Shown: positions 1-7,654, counted from the first letter of the stretch. The stretch: DNA of 35,641 nucleotides from Syntrophaceae bacterium UBA1163 (GCA_002311635.1 DBZJ01000021.1:1-35641); one strand, 5' to 3'. The notes: a model not told the origin generated them from the sequence alone. Made by a program: numbers and translations.

Positions 1-39
1 TTCCAACCGATCCTGCGCCATTTCTCATTAAAACCGTGC

Positions 40-75
40 CCGTGATTCGTGTCGCGTGTCCGTGATTCGTGTCGC
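40..75. repeat. Tandem 16-bp direct repeat at left edge
   Basis: The 16-mer CCGTGATTCGTGTCGC occurs at 40-55 and again at 60-75, giving a 20-bp period. Related CAGGATTCGTGAT strings occur near 814-826 and 24829-24840, so this looks like part of a dispersed intergenic family. It lies just downstream of the minus-strand brnA stop. No function can be assigned. Confidence 0.6.
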
Positions 76-103
76 AAAGAGCATGGCGCGAGGCCCAAGG
101 AGA

Positions 104-379
104 TTAGCTGGCTTTTTTAAGCACTCGAAGTTCCTTTCTTACCGCCTCTTTAACAATATCCTGAATTGGACGCTTATCCTGTTTGATATAATCGCGCAAG
201 GCCTGGTTGATCGCTGTTTGGTATCCTCGGCCTTCACGCTCAGCTTCATCCCTAAACCACCCCAGTATATCCGAATCGATGAATATCGTGATTCTGGTCT
301 TGCCTTTATTGGGGATAACCGGCCCGCGTTTTCCTTTGCTGAAATCATATTCCTCCAGCATCTCATTCTTTTTCCTCAT
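104..379 (-). CDS. brnA: BrnA-type antitoxin (ribbon-helix-helix)
   Basis: This 91-residue protein matches the BrnA antitoxin family. A short charged N-terminus is followed by a KTRITIFID beta strand and two helices with the pattern WFRDEAEREGRGYQTAINQALRDY, the usual ribbon-helix-helix DNA-binding core at about residues 27-66. A Lys-rich tail follows. In characterised systems BrnA dimers bind BrnT and repress their own promoter. The ATG (379-377) lies inside the 3' end of the upstream brnT frame, overlapping it by 17 nt, which is the standard toxin-then-antitoxin order. The antitoxin looks intact, but its toxin partner carries a premature stop, so the pair may no longer be a working toxin-antitoxin module. 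Identification is from motif and gene order. Confidence 0.85.
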   Translation of the reverse strand: MRKKNEMLEEYDFSKGKRGPVIPNKGKTRITIFIDSDILGWFRDEAEREGRGYQTAINQALRDYIKQDKRPIQDIVKEAVRKELRVLKKAS

Positions 380-635
380 AAACCCTCCGCTCTTTTGCAG
401 TTGCCTTCCGGGCTGAAATCAGCCTTATCTCTTCCTCATTTGAATAAGCGTAGACAACCACTAATATCCTTCCTATGATATCTACCCCTACTGTTATAAA
501 GCGTTGTTCACCATGTCGGGTGTCTTCTATCGTCACGGCCATCGGATCATCAAATACAGTGGCGGCATGGGAAAACTCGATGCCATGATTCCGAATGTTC
601 CTTGCGGCCTTTCTAGTATCTCAAACAACTTCCAT
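363..635 (-). pseudogene. brnT: BrnT-type toxin with nonsense codon at conserved Trp
   Basis: Read on the minus strand from the ATG at 635-633, the frame gives MEVV, then TGA (623-621), then DTRKAARNIRNHGIEFSHAA and on to a normal end at 365-363. The remainder carries BrnT hallmarks: KAARNIRNHGIEF, a FDDPMAVTIED segment, the beta-strand RILVVVYAY and the terminal RLISARKAT. BrnT proteins normally read E/x-W-D at the N-terminus, so the TGA sits exactly where TGG (Trp) is expected, a one-base change. No ATG, GTG or TTG lies in frame between the stop and the conserved core, so restart is unlikely. BrnT is an RNase-like ribosome-independent toxin. The locus is either a true toxin-null allele or has a sequencing error at one base. 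The length (91 codons with the stop read through) matches the family. Confidence 0.8.
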
Positions 636-638
636 ACA

Positions 639-667
639 ATTATATGTATTTTATATGTATTTGTCAA
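639..667 (-). promoter_or_regulatory. Consensus sigma70 promoter for brnTA
   Basis: On the minus strand TTGACA (667-662) and TATAAT (644-639) are separated by exactly 17 bp, a perfect consensus match. The -10 box ends only 3 nt before the brnT ATG, so transcription should begin at or inside the start codon. The spacer is AT-rich with a repeated TACATATA/ATACATATA pattern that could be the BrnA operator (inference). Confidence 0.8.
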
Positions 668-724
668 TTAGAAATATTATATTCTTGAAGTTCCAAATTG
701 GCACCTCAAGATGATCTTCTATAC

Positions 725-741
725 GGTCGCAAGTTGCGACC
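725..741. repeat. 17-bp perfect palindrome
   Basis: GGTCGCAA and TTGCGACC form perfect 8-bp arms around a single G. The core GTCGCAA-N-TTGCGAC is shared with the larger palindrome 15 bp further right. It is intergenic, upstream of the brnTA promoter and downstream of rng. Confidence 0.75.
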
Positions 742-755
742 GGTTCAGGCCTGCG

Positions 756-782
756 CTTGAAGTCGCAAATTGCGACTTCAAG
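756..782. repeat. 27-bp perfect palindrome related to the one at 725-741
   Basis: CTTGAAGTCGCAA (756-768) and TTGCGACTTCAAG (770-782) are perfect 13-bp arms around one A. The inner 15 bp match the 725-741 palindrome apart from the central base. A pair of similar palindromes suggests a REP-like element or a double binding site. There is no T-tract, so it is not a typical terminator. Confidence 0.75.
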
Positions 783-845
783 TTTGTAACCTCATGGCAC
801 GCAGGCGTGACTCAGGATTCGTGATTCGTGAATTTCGTGAGAGTA

Positions 846-887
846 AAAACAAAAAAGCCCATTCTTTTTGAGAATAGGCTCTTTTTT
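846..887 (-). terminator. Rho-independent terminator downstream of rng
   Basis: The arms AAAAAAGCCCATTCT and AGAATAGGCTCTTTTTT form an imperfect hairpin with an A-run on one side and a T-run on the other. On the minus strand the stem is followed by TTTTTTGTTTTT, about 120 nt past the rng stop. It could also act in the other direction. Confidence 0.7.
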
Positions 888-1003
888 CAAACTCATCGCT
901 TTAATGCCCTCCTATCATACTATTTCACCAAAGAAGGCAGATGGCGTAGGCAGATTTTCATCAAATATAGGATACCCCAATCTATCAAAAATGGAATGAA
1001 AGA

Positions 1004-2497
1004 TCAAATCTCGATGATGTTGAATTGCTCCTGGTGGAATCCGGGCTTGCCCTTCATGACAATCTTTTTCCTCAGTTTTTTCTCCAATTCCTCCACGCCC
1101 GCCCTCTCCTCTTCGTAAAGGAGGTCGGCGATCTCCGGATTGGCCTCGACCATGATGTTATGGCCCCCCAATTCCGTAGAAGTTCTTTCGATCTCTCGGA
1201 AGATGTCGTAGCAGACCGTGGTTTTCGACTTGATCAGCCCTGCTCCCTCACAGTAGGGACAGGACTCGCCCAGGATCCGGGAGATATTTTCCCGGGTTCG
1301 CTTCCGGGTCATCTCCACCAAGCCTAATTCTGAGATCTTAAAGATATTCGTCTTCTGACGATCTTTCTTCAGAGCTTCCTCGAAAGCCTGATAAACCTTT
1401 TCCCTGTCTCCCTCTCTTTCCATATCGATGAAGTCAATGATGATGATCCCTCCGATATTCCGCAGTCTCAGCTGGTAGGCGATCTCTTTCGCTGCCTCCA
1501 GGTTGGTCTTGAGAATGGTGTCCGCCAAATTTCTCTTTCCCACATATCTTCCTGTATTCACATCAATCGGCACCAGGGCTTCGCTCATATCGATGACGAT
1601 GTACCCCCCCGATTTGAGCCAGACCTTACTCCCCAGGATTTTGTCGATCTCCATCTCAATTCCGTAAGCGTCGAAGATCGGCTCCTTGTTCTCGTAGAGG
1701 CTCATCTCATATCTTTGTTTGGGCATATAGGTGTTGATGAAGGAGAGAATACGATCATATTCTTCTTTAGAGTCGATGATGATTCGGTTGACCTGAGGGG
1801 AAAGGATGTCCCGGATGACGCGGAGGACCATGGTCAGATCACTGTGGATCAACGAGGGGGCCGGCGAATTCTCTTTTTTCTTCTGGATATTGTTCCAGAA
1901 TTGGAGGAGGAATTCCATATCGGCTCGAATTTCATCCGCCGATGCCCCTTCACTGGCCGTCCTGACGATGAAGCCGCCGCCGGGAGATTTTATTGATTGG
2001 ACGATTTCTCTCAGTCTCTTCCGTTCCTTTTCATCCTTAATCCTTCTCGAAACCCCGATATGATCGACCAGGGGCATGAAGACAAGATACCTGCCGGGCA
2101 ATGTGGTGTGGGAGGTGATTCGCGTCCCCTTCGTGCCGAGGGGTTCTTTGGAAACCTGAACCAATATCTCCTGGCCTTCGGAGAGGAGGTCCTGAATCTG
2201 TGAGGAAGGGCTGCTGAAATAGGCCGGCATCTCTTCCCCCTGAAAGCCCATGTCCTCATAGTCTTCGATCCCCCCGTGGACATCCGCGACGTAGAGGAAG
2301 GCGGCTTTTTCCAGGCCGATATCCACAAAAGCGGCCTGCATCCCCGGCAGGACCTTCACCACTTTTCCTTTATAGATATTTCCCATGATCCCCCGGTCCT
2401 TGGCGCGCTCGATGTAAAGCTCGGCAAGGACGCGATCCTCTAACAGGGCAACCCTTGTTTCGTATTCCGTCACGTTAATGATTAGTTCATTCGCCAT
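1004..2497 (-). CDS. rng: Ribonuclease G
   Basis: This is an RNase E/G family endoribonuclease of 497 residues, close to the usual RNase G length, acting in rRNA 5' maturation and mRNA decay. The N-terminus (MANELIINVTEYETRVALLE) is typical. An S1-like RNA-binding domain spans about residues 35-125 (GNIYKGKVVKVLPGMQAAFVDIG). The Mg-binding catalytic aspartates are D312 (in PIDVNTGRYVG) and D355 (in IIIIDFIDME). The Zn-link motif CPYCEGAG has C413 and C416. The ATG at 2497 is preferred over an in-frame TTG five codons upstream because it gives the family N-terminus; neither has a strong ribosome-binding site. There is no RNase E-like C-terminal scaffold. The gene lies 326 bp downstream of, and in the same direction as, a radical SAM gene, an association known in many anaerobes. 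Confidence 0.93.
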   Translation of the reverse strand: MANELIINVTEYETRVALLEDRVLAELYIERAKDRGIMGNIYKGKVVKVLPGMQAAFVDIGLEKAAFLYVADVHGGIEDYEDMGFQGEEMPAYFSSPSSQIQDLLSEGQEILVQVSKEPLGTKGTRITSHTTLPGRYLVFMPLVDHIGVSRRIKDEKERKRLREIVQSIKSPGGGFIVRTASEGASADEIRADMEFLLQFWNNIQKKKENSPAPSLIHSDLTMVLRVIRDILSPQVNRIIIDSKEEYDRILSFINTYMPKQRYEMSLYENKEPIFDAYGIEMEIDKILGSKVWLKSGGYIVIDMSEALVPIDVNTGRYVGKRNLADTILKTNLEAAKEIAYQLRLRNIGGIIIIDFIDMEREGDREKVYQAFEEALKKDRQKTNIFKISELGLVEMTRKRTRENISRILGESCPYCEGAGLIKSKTTVCYDIFREIERTSTELGGHNIMVEANPEIADLLYEEERAGVEELEKKLRKKIVMKGKPGFHQEQFNIIEI

Positions 2498-2532
2498 GGG
2501 CGCTCTCGCCAATTTCAGATTTTACATTTCAG

Positions 2533-2553
2533 TCCCGCCAAAGGCGGGATTTT
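2533..2553. repeat. GC hairpin (CCCGCC/GGCGGG)
   Basis: TCCCGCC and GGCGGGA are perfect 7-bp arms with an AAA loop, followed by TTTT on the plus strand. It resembles widespread short intergenic hairpins. Its position just upstream of rng would place it in the rng leader on the minus strand. Confidence 0.5.
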
Positions 2554-2645
2554 CAACCTGCGGCTTCAGGTGCCTTCTGTAATCCTTAACTCGGTTTTTT
2601 ATTCCGGCTCTTCGCGTAATCGAGTGGACCATTTCTCCCGTTTTT

Positions 2646-2666
2646 CCCCTCTTTGGCAAAGAGGGG
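2646..2666. repeat. C-run/G-run dispersed hairpin
   Basis: The arms CCCCTCTTT and AAAGAGGGG are perfect over 9 bp with a GGC loop. This belongs to a class of C-run/G-run hairpins that recurs in this window at 2786, 5687, 21212 and 30148. Confidence 0.6.
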
Positions 2667-2776
2667 AGAGGGGAGATTTTGACCATAGCATGTTTTCAGC
2701 ATCTGTCATATTTTTTCTTAGATGCTGCGATAACGATTCCAACTGCCTATCGTAAGAAAGCACTTGTTTTCAAAAA

Positions 2777-2808
2777 TCCCCCTTCATCCCCCTTTTCCAA
2801 AGGGGGAT
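2777..2808. repeat. C-run/G-run dispersed hairpin with flanking half-site
   Basis: A half-site ATCCCCCTTC precedes the perfect 10-bp arms ATCCCCCTTT and AAAGGGGGAT (2786-2808). The hairpin ends 16 bp before the radical SAM stop codon, so it might end transcription weakly, although there is no T-tract. Confidence 0.55.
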
Positions 2809-2823
2809 AATAAAGATGAGCCT

Positions 2824-5289
2824 TTATTCCAACTTGACAACTTTCAATTGAGCCAAGGGCTCTCCTTCCAAATCCAATACGGCCCCCACAATCTCAACAG
2901 GTTTCGCCGTTCTTCCGTTCGTCCTTCGAAGCGCGAGTTCCATTCCCCATTGGGCCTCTTCCCCTGGCTTCTTCCTGATTTCCATTTTTTCAATGAGAGG
3001 TCGGATGTCCACACTTCTTTTCTTTCCATCTCTCTCCTGGTGAATGAAGAACTCCTTTTTATCCAAAATCTCCTTGACCTTTGAGATCGTTTCTTCTTGT
3101 GAAAGAAGATGATCCAGGGGTACCCAGTAGACAGACGAATCGTGTAAAGAGGAGAGATGGAAAAAGAGTGGAACCTCCTCCGCTTCCTTGATCTCAATTC
3201 CCGGTGGCAGAGTTTGATTCAGTTTCTCCGCAACTTCAGGCGGAGTGATTTTCGCATCGCACTCCATATCCACAATCTCCGTCAAGCTCTCCATTCCTAC
3301 CGGAAGGGCTGTGGCGAAGACGATCTTGGGCATCGGGTGAAATCCCTCGGAAAAGCAGAGAGAAAGGCCGGCCCTTTTGGATGCGCGATAGAAAAGATGC
3401 GCCAGTTCCAAATGGCTCAGGAATCGCATCTCTCCCACCTTGCTGAATTTTAATCGAATCTTTTTCTTCATGTCTCTTTTTGGGGTATCTCTTGGGGCCG
3501 CTTTCTCGGGACCCTTCACTTCCGCCGACCTGCCCTCTCTCACAACGATGGTTTTGCCGTTGCAAATCCCGCATCGGTGACAATGGTCCGCCACGCAAGG
3601 AGGGCTGGTCTTCTCTTCGAGGCCTCTCCGGTATTCCTCCCAAAGAAATCGAGCATCGATCCCCGTTTCGATGAAAGACCATGGAAGGACATCCTCGAAT
3701 TCTTTCTTTCGGGTATGGGCATCCATCTTCAGTCCTGCCTTTTGAAAGGCTTCTTCCCACAAGGGATATCGGAATTGATCACTCCAGCCGTCGAAGCGAC
3801 ATCCCAGGCGGTACGCCTCCGCCAAGACCCTGGAAAAGTTTCGGTCGCCCGTTGAGAAAATTCCTTCCAGAAAACTGAGATGAGGATCTTGCCACTTAAA
3901 ACCCAGATGATTCTTCTTTACCCCATCCCTGACCAAATGAAGTTTTTCCTTCATCTCCTCCAAAGGGATCTGGGCTTCCCACTGGAAAGGCGTGTGTGGC
4001 TTGGGTACGAAAGTAGAGACACTGACGTTGATATTGGGATGGATTTTCTGTCTCTCTGCTAAGGAAGTGATCTTTTTGGTCAGTTCGAAGATCCCCCTTA
4101 AGTCTTCTTCCTTTTCCGTCGGAAGTCCCATCATGAAATAGAGCTTGATATTCTTCCATCCTTTTGAGAAGAGGTCCGAGAGGCCTTGAAAAAAGACCCT
4201 TTCGTCCAACTCCTTATTGATGACGCTTCGAAGTCGCTCGGTCCCAGCCTCGGGTGCGACCGTAAACCCGGTTTTTCTCACCCGTTTCACCTCTTCCGCC
4301 AGATGTCCCACCACACTCTCGATCCTTAGCGAAGGAAAAGAGACAGCCACCTTCTTCGATTCAAGCTGATCCATGAGGTCGGAAAGAAGGGGCTCGATAG
4401 AAGAGTAGTCTCCCGCGCTAAGAGACAGCAAAGACAGCTCTTCGTAACCTGTTTGCTTGAGCGAGGCGTCGAGGATCTCATGGATGCTCTCCGGACTTCT
4501 CTCACGGTAAGGCCGGTGGATGAACCCGGCCTCACAGAAGCGGCAGCCCCTTTTACAACCCCTTGCGATCTCAATATTAAGACGGTCATGAACCACCTTC
4601 ATGTAAGGGACGATCGGGCAGGTGGGAAACGGAGTCTGGTTGATGTCGGCGACAACTCTTTTACGTATCTTTTGCCCCTCTCTTTGCACACTGGGGACGT
4701 AGACCCCTTCCAGCTGAGAGAGGGATTTCAAAAAATCCTCTTTCTTCGCCCCAGCCTCTTTCGATTGAAGTGCGATCTTGCAGATCTCTAAAACTACCTC
4801 TTCGCCATCTCCGATGACCAGGGCATCAAAAAAGTCAGCGATGGGGGCTGGGTTGAAGGTTAAAGGCCCTCCGGCGACGATGATGGGGAACCGGCTATCC
4901 CTGTCTGTGGAGAACAGAGGAATATTGGAGAGGGCGAGCATATTGAGAACGTTGGTAAAACAGAGTTCGTATTGGAGAGAGAAGCCCACGATGTCAAATT
5001 GATTGAGTGGGATCGAGGATTCGAGGGAGGATAGAGGAATCTGTCTCCTTCTCAGGACGTTTTCCATGTCCACCCAGGGCGCAAACGCCCTTTCGCAGGC
5101 GACCTCTTTTCTCGTGTTTAGAATATGGTAAAGAATCTGTATTCCCAGATGAGACATTCCCACTTCATAGACATCCGGAAAGGCAAGGCAGAACTTCAAC
5201 TTGACTTCGGCAGGATCTTTTCTGATCGAATGGACCTCCTGGCCAAGATACCTGACCGGTTTTGAAACGAGAGAAAGGAATTCCTTCAA
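2824..5289 (-). CDS. B12-type radical SAM protein fused to a DUF2344 domain
   Basis: This 821-residue protein joins two uncharacterised families (recalled as TIGR03960 and TIGR03936/DUF2344). Residues 1-170 look like a B12-binding-type Rossmann region (SHLGIQILYHILN, GDGEEVVLEI). The radical SAM core begins near residue 238, with C245, C249 and C252 in ARGCKRGCRFCEAGFIHRP binding the 4Fe-4S cluster that cleaves S-adenosylmethionine. A Cys-rich linker (CVADHCHRCGIC) lies near 575-590 and could bind a further metal. The DUF2344 domain starts near residue 610 (IRLKFSKVGEMRFLSHLELAHLFYRA). The start is TTG at 5289, since no in-frame ATG exists upstream; AAGGA lies about 12 nt before it. The gene precedes rng, which suggests a role in RNA or ribosome metabolism, but the substrate is unknown. 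In some genomes the two domains are separate genes. Confidence 0.85.
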   Translation of the reverse strand: MKEFLSLVSKPVRYLGQEVHSIRKDPAEVKLKFCLAFPDVYEVGMSHLGIQILYHILNTRKEVACERAFAPWVDMENVLRRRQIPLSSLESSIPLNQFDIVGFSLQYELCFTNVLNMLALSNIPLFSTDRDSRFPIIVAGGPLTFNPAPIADFFDALVIGDGEEVVLEICKIALQSKEAGAKKEDFLKSLSQLEGVYVPSVQREGQKIRKRVVADINQTPFPTCPIVPYMKVVHDRLNIEIARGCKRGCRFCEAGFIHRPYRERSPESIHEILDASLKQTGYEELSLLSLSAGDYSSIEPLLSDLMDQLESKKVAVSFPSLRIESVVGHLAEEVKRVRKTGFTVAPEAGTERLRSVINKELDERVFFQGLSDLFSKGWKNIKLYFMMGLPTEKEEDLRGIFELTKKITSLAERQKIHPNINVSVSTFVPKPHTPFQWEAQIPLEEMKEKLHLVRDGVKKNHLGFKWQDPHLSFLEGIFSTGDRNFSRVLAEAYRLGCRFDGWSDQFRYPLWEEAFQKAGLKMDAHTRKKEFEDVLPWSFIETGIDARFLWEEYRRGLEEKTSPPCVADHCHRCGICNGKTIVVREGRSAEVKGPEKAAPRDTPKRDMKKKIRLKFSKVGEMRFLSHLELAHLFYRASKRAGLSLCFSEGFHPMPKIVFATALPVGMESLTEIVDMECDAKITPPEVAEKLNQTLPPGIEIKEAEEVPLFFHLSSLHDSSVYWVPLDHLLSQEETISKVKEILDKKEFFIHQERDGKKRSVDIRPLIEKMEIRKKPGEEAQWGMELALRRTNGRTAKPVEIVGAVLDLEGEPLAQLKVVKLE

Positions 5290-5634
5290 TCCATCACCAT
5301 CCTTCGCGGTAATTCTCTTTCCATGCGCCTGATCTCCCCCTCACCCCGCCCCTGCCAGCGGCGCGCAGGCTCTCCCCCTGTGAGACGATGTCGCAATGAA
5401 AAAAAACGGTTCCGGACAGGATGTTTTTTCCAGCAAGGCAGCGTTGCGACAAAGCCTCCAACGAGAGGGTTGAGAGGTTATGTCATTAAAAATACTATAA
5501 TTTTTTCCGCCTGTCAATTTGGGTCGCCCGGGCCAAAGAAAGATATGGAATCGCGATAACGTCGGCGACCGGGAATTTATTATTGACAGAGGGAAGTCAG
5601 CTTGCTAAATTTTTAAAACAAATTCTGCATGACG

Positions 5635-5673
5635 GGTTCGTCGCTCCTGCCCACCGGCAGGTAGGGGCGAACC
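5635..5673. repeat. Imperfect inverted repeat (GGTTCG...CGAACC)
   Basis: Outer arms GGTTCG (5635-5640) and CGAACC (5668-5673) and inner arms CCTGCC (5646-5651) and GGCAGG (5656-5661) form a REP-like hairpin. The C/G-run element follows almost directly. Confidence 0.5.
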
Positions 5674-5686
5674 AGGAAAATCATAA

Positions 5687-5730
5687 GTCCCCCCTCGCCC
5701 CTCTTTGTATAGACCGGGGAGATGGGGGGA
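5687..5730. repeat. C-run/G-run dispersed repeat
   Basis: TCCCCCCTCGCCCC and GGGGAGATGGGGGGATT form an imperfect stem around TCTTTGTATAGACC. It belongs to the same general class as the hairpins at 2646 and 30148 and lies 30 bp before the proline dehydrogenase start. Confidence 0.5.
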
Positions 5731-5759
5731 TTCGCAAGAGATGGCATCGCCTGACTCAA

Positions 5760-6662
5760 ATGAATCCGGCAAACCGATTGATTTTATCCGCTATTCAGCT
5801 TCTCCCCAGACCTCTGGTGAAACCCTTTGCCATGCGCTACATCGCTGGTGAAGAACTGGACGATGCCGTCCGTGTTGTAAGAGCCGTCAACTCAAAACGT
5901 ATGATGGGAACGATGGATGTCCTCGGCGAAAATGTCGGGACCCGTGAAGAATCTCTGGCAGCGGTCGGAGCGTGCGAGGAAGTTCTTCATTCAATCCATT
6001 ACAATCGTCTGGATGCAAATCTCTCGATTAAACTTACTCAATTCGGGCTGAAGATCGATGAGGAGTTCTGTCGTACAAACGTAAAGCGGTTGCTCGGCAT
6101 CGCCTCCGGGTACAACAACTTTGTACGGATTGATATGGAAGACTCATCCACGACGGACGAAACATTGGGATTATACGAAAGGCTTCGGTCTGAAGGGGTT
6201 GAACACGTGGGTGTGGTCATCCAGGCGAATATGCGGCGAAGTGAGGAAGACGTCCTGAGACTGATCCCCGTGAAGGCAAATGTCAGGCTTTGCAAAGGAG
6301 CTTATATTGAACCGGATGCCATCGCCCTCAGAGGCAAAGAGGAAATCCGTCTCAATTATCTAAAGCTTCTTAAAAGGCTTCTCGAAGGAAAGTGCTATGT
6401 GGGCATTGCGACCCATGATGATTTTCTGGTAAACGGCGCCTATCAATATATTCAAGAGATGAATCTTCCGAGATCCGACTACGAGTTTCAGATGCTTTAC
6501 GGTGTGAAGGGTAGGCTTCGCGATAGGATCGTTGCGGACGGGCACAGACTGCGCGTTTATGTTCCTTTCGGGCGGTCCTGGTATGCCTATTCGATTCGAC
6601 GATTTAAAGAAAATCCTCAGATTGCCTGGTACGTTTTTCAAGCAATCTTTTCAGGGAGCTAA
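5760..6662 (+). CDS. Proline dehydrogenase (monofunctional)
   Basis: This 300-residue FAD enzyme oxidises proline to delta-1-pyrroline-5-carboxylate. It shows the PRODH barrel signatures in order: DANLSIKLTQFGL, FVRIDMEDSSTTDET, GVVIQANMRRSEEDV, VRLCKGAYIEP, IATHDD, the FQMLYGV segment, and near the end LRVYVPFGRSWYAYSIRRFKENP, which carries the Arg pair that binds the proline carboxylate. Its length fits the monofunctional form rather than the long bifunctional PutA. The ATG at 5760 gives the expected N-terminus (MNPANRLILSAIQLLP). An open extension back to 5583 is repeat-derived and is rejected. The Shine-Dalgarno site is weak. The stop codon overlaps the ATG of the next gene by one base (TAATG), so the two are probably co-transcribed. 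No P5C dehydrogenase gene is in the window. Confidence 0.9.
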   Translation: MNPANRLILSAIQLLPRPLVKPFAMRYIAGEELDDAVRVVRAVNSKRMMGTMDVLGENVGTREESLAAVGACEEVLHSIHYNRLDANLSIKLTQFGLKIDEEFCRTNVKRLLGIASGYNNFVRIDMEDSSTTDETLGLYERLRSEGVEHVGVVIQANMRRSEEDVLRLIPVKANVRLCKGAYIEPDAIALRGKEEIRLNYLKLLKRLLEGKCYVGIATHDDFLVNGAYQYIQEMNLPRSDYEFQMLYGVKGRLRDRIVADGHRLRVYVPFGRSWYAYSIRRFKENPQIAWYVFQAIFSGS

Positions 6663-7606
6663 TGGGAAGTCGAAGGGAGCGGAGAGGAGAAGCCTTTCCC
6701 GGTGGAGAGATGGGGAGAAGAAGTTTTTTCTTGGTGCTATTCCTGTCCGTCTTCTTTTCATTTTCAACTTCCTATTCTGCCACGAAAACGTTTACAGATG
6801 AAGTCGGAAGAGAAGTGACGGTTGCTTTTCCTCCGAAGCGAATCGTTTCCCTGGCTCCCAATATCACGGAAATTCTCTTCAGCCTGGGCCTCGACGAAGA
6901 GATTGCGGGCGTCTCGGTTCAATCCAACTTTCCTGAAAAGGCTAGGGCCAAAGTTCGCGTCGGGAGTTATATCCGTCTCGATTTTGAAAAGATCGCCGCC
7001 CTCAACCCTGATCTCATCATTGCCACCGGTGCTGGAAATACCCGGGATATGGTGGACCGCTTAGGGAAATTGGGGTTTCCGACTTATGTGATCTATCCGA
7101 AAAACTTTAGGGACATCCTCCAGTGCATCGCCCATATCGGCCAGGTCGTGAATCGAGAAAAGGAAGCGAGGGCGATCATCGAGGGAATGAGAAAGAGATG
7201 TGAGAAGGTGATGGATCTCACCAAACGCCTTCCGCGGCCTAAAGTTTTTATCCAGATCGGAGATATCCCCATTGTGACGGCAGGGAAAGGGAGTTTCGCA
7301 GATGACCTGATCCGGCTTGCCGGGGGTGAAAACATTGCGGGAAAAGAGAAAGAGGTATATCCTCGACTGGGAATGGAGGAGATTTTAAAGAGGTCTCCGG
7401 AGGTGATTGTGATCAGTTCCATGAACCCTAAAGGGGATTATCAGAAGATCCTTAAGGAATGGACTCGCTGGAAGACCATCCCAGCCGTTAAAAATGGCCG
7501 AATTCACCTCATCGACTCTGACCTGCTCGACCGGCCATCCCCGCGCATCATTGACGGTCTGGAGGAGCTCGCAAGCGTTCTGCATCCGGAAAAGTATAAG
7601 AAATAA
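6662..7606 (+). CDS. ABC importer solute-binding protein, BtuF-like (cobalamin or Fe-chelate)
   Basis: This periplasmic binding protein of the BtuF/FecB fold (COG0614 type) delivers cobalamin, heme or ferric chelates to a BtuCD-like pump. Signal peptide: from M17, MGRRSFFLVLFLSVFFSF to a probable cleavage near SYS-A. The mature part has the family pattern FTDEVGREVTVAFPPKRIVSLAPNITEILFSLG, then LNPDLIIATGAGN, a long connecting helix, and VFIQIGDIPIVTAGKGSFADDLIRLAGGENI. The ATG at 6662 overlaps the upstream stop and has AGGGAG before it. An alternative ATG at 6710 begins right at the signal peptide but has a poorly spaced site. The permease and ATPase genes follow after a 204-bp gap holding a dispersed repeat. 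Substrate is not provable from sequence; cobalamin is favoured by similarity in style to BtuF. Confidence 0.82.
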   Translation: MGSRRERRGEAFPGGEMGRRSFFLVLFLSVFFSFSTSYSATKTFTDEVGREVTVAFPPKRIVSLAPNITEILFSLGLDEEIAGVSVQSNFPEKARAKVRVGSYIRLDFEKIAALNPDLIIATGAGNTRDMVDRLGKLGFPTYVIYPKNFRDILQCIAHIGQVVNREKEARAIIEGMRKRCEKVMDLTKRLPRPKVFIQIGDIPIVTAGKGSFADDLIRLAGGENIAGKEKEVYPRLGMEEILKRSPEVIVISSMNPKGDYQKILKEWTRWKTIPAVKNGRIHLIDSDLLDRPSPRIIDGLEELASVLHPEKYKK

Positions 7607-7654
7607 CGCAAAGTGATCAAGAGCTATTGCCATCGTAAAGGCATTAATAAAGCA

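Larger units (their letters stand above)
636..1003. other. Intergenic region between rng and brnT
   Basis: This 368-bp stretch has no convincing gene. It holds the brnTA promoter, the two palindromes, a TTCGTGATTCGTG repeat near 818-830 and the rng terminator hairpin. From about 890 to 1003 I see nothing further. Confidence 0.6.
2498..2823. other. Repeat-rich spacer between radical SAM gene and rng
   Basis: This 326-bp stretch has no gene I can support. It carries three hairpins. TCCCGCC-AAA-GGCGGGA followed by TTTT is at 2533-2553. CCCCTCTTT-GGC-AAAGAGGGG is at 2646-2666. ATCCCCCTTT-TCC-AAAGGGGGAT is at 2786-2808. No clear promoter for rng is visible. Confidence 0.6.
5290..5759. other. Divergent intergenic region with repeats
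   Basis: This 470-bp stretch lies between the divergent radical SAM gene and proline dehydrogenase. Open frames running through it are carried by repeat sequence and look non-coding. A hairpin at 5635-5673 and C/G-run repeats at 5687-5730 are visible. I found no cobalamin riboswitch box despite the B12-type transporter downstream. Confidence 0.55.

Noticed and set aside
621..623. In-frame TGA of brnT as a selenocysteine codon
   Set aside because: The position is Trp in the family, the stop is five codons from the start, and no SECIS-like stem is evident directly after it.
3236..3760. 174-codon minus-strand open frame inside the radical SAM gene
   Set aside because: It is an alternative frame of the C-terminal half of the radical SAM fusion, with low-complexity Arg/Gly/Ser composition typical of shadow frames.
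5583..5759. N-terminal extension of proline dehydrogenase
   Set aside because: The 59 extra codons are encoded by intergenic hairpin repeats; family members begin near the ATG at 5760.
5290..6661. Cobalamin riboswitch ahead of the B12-type importer
   Set aside because: No B12-box or expected paired elements were seen upstream of the importer genes or in the 5290-5759 region.
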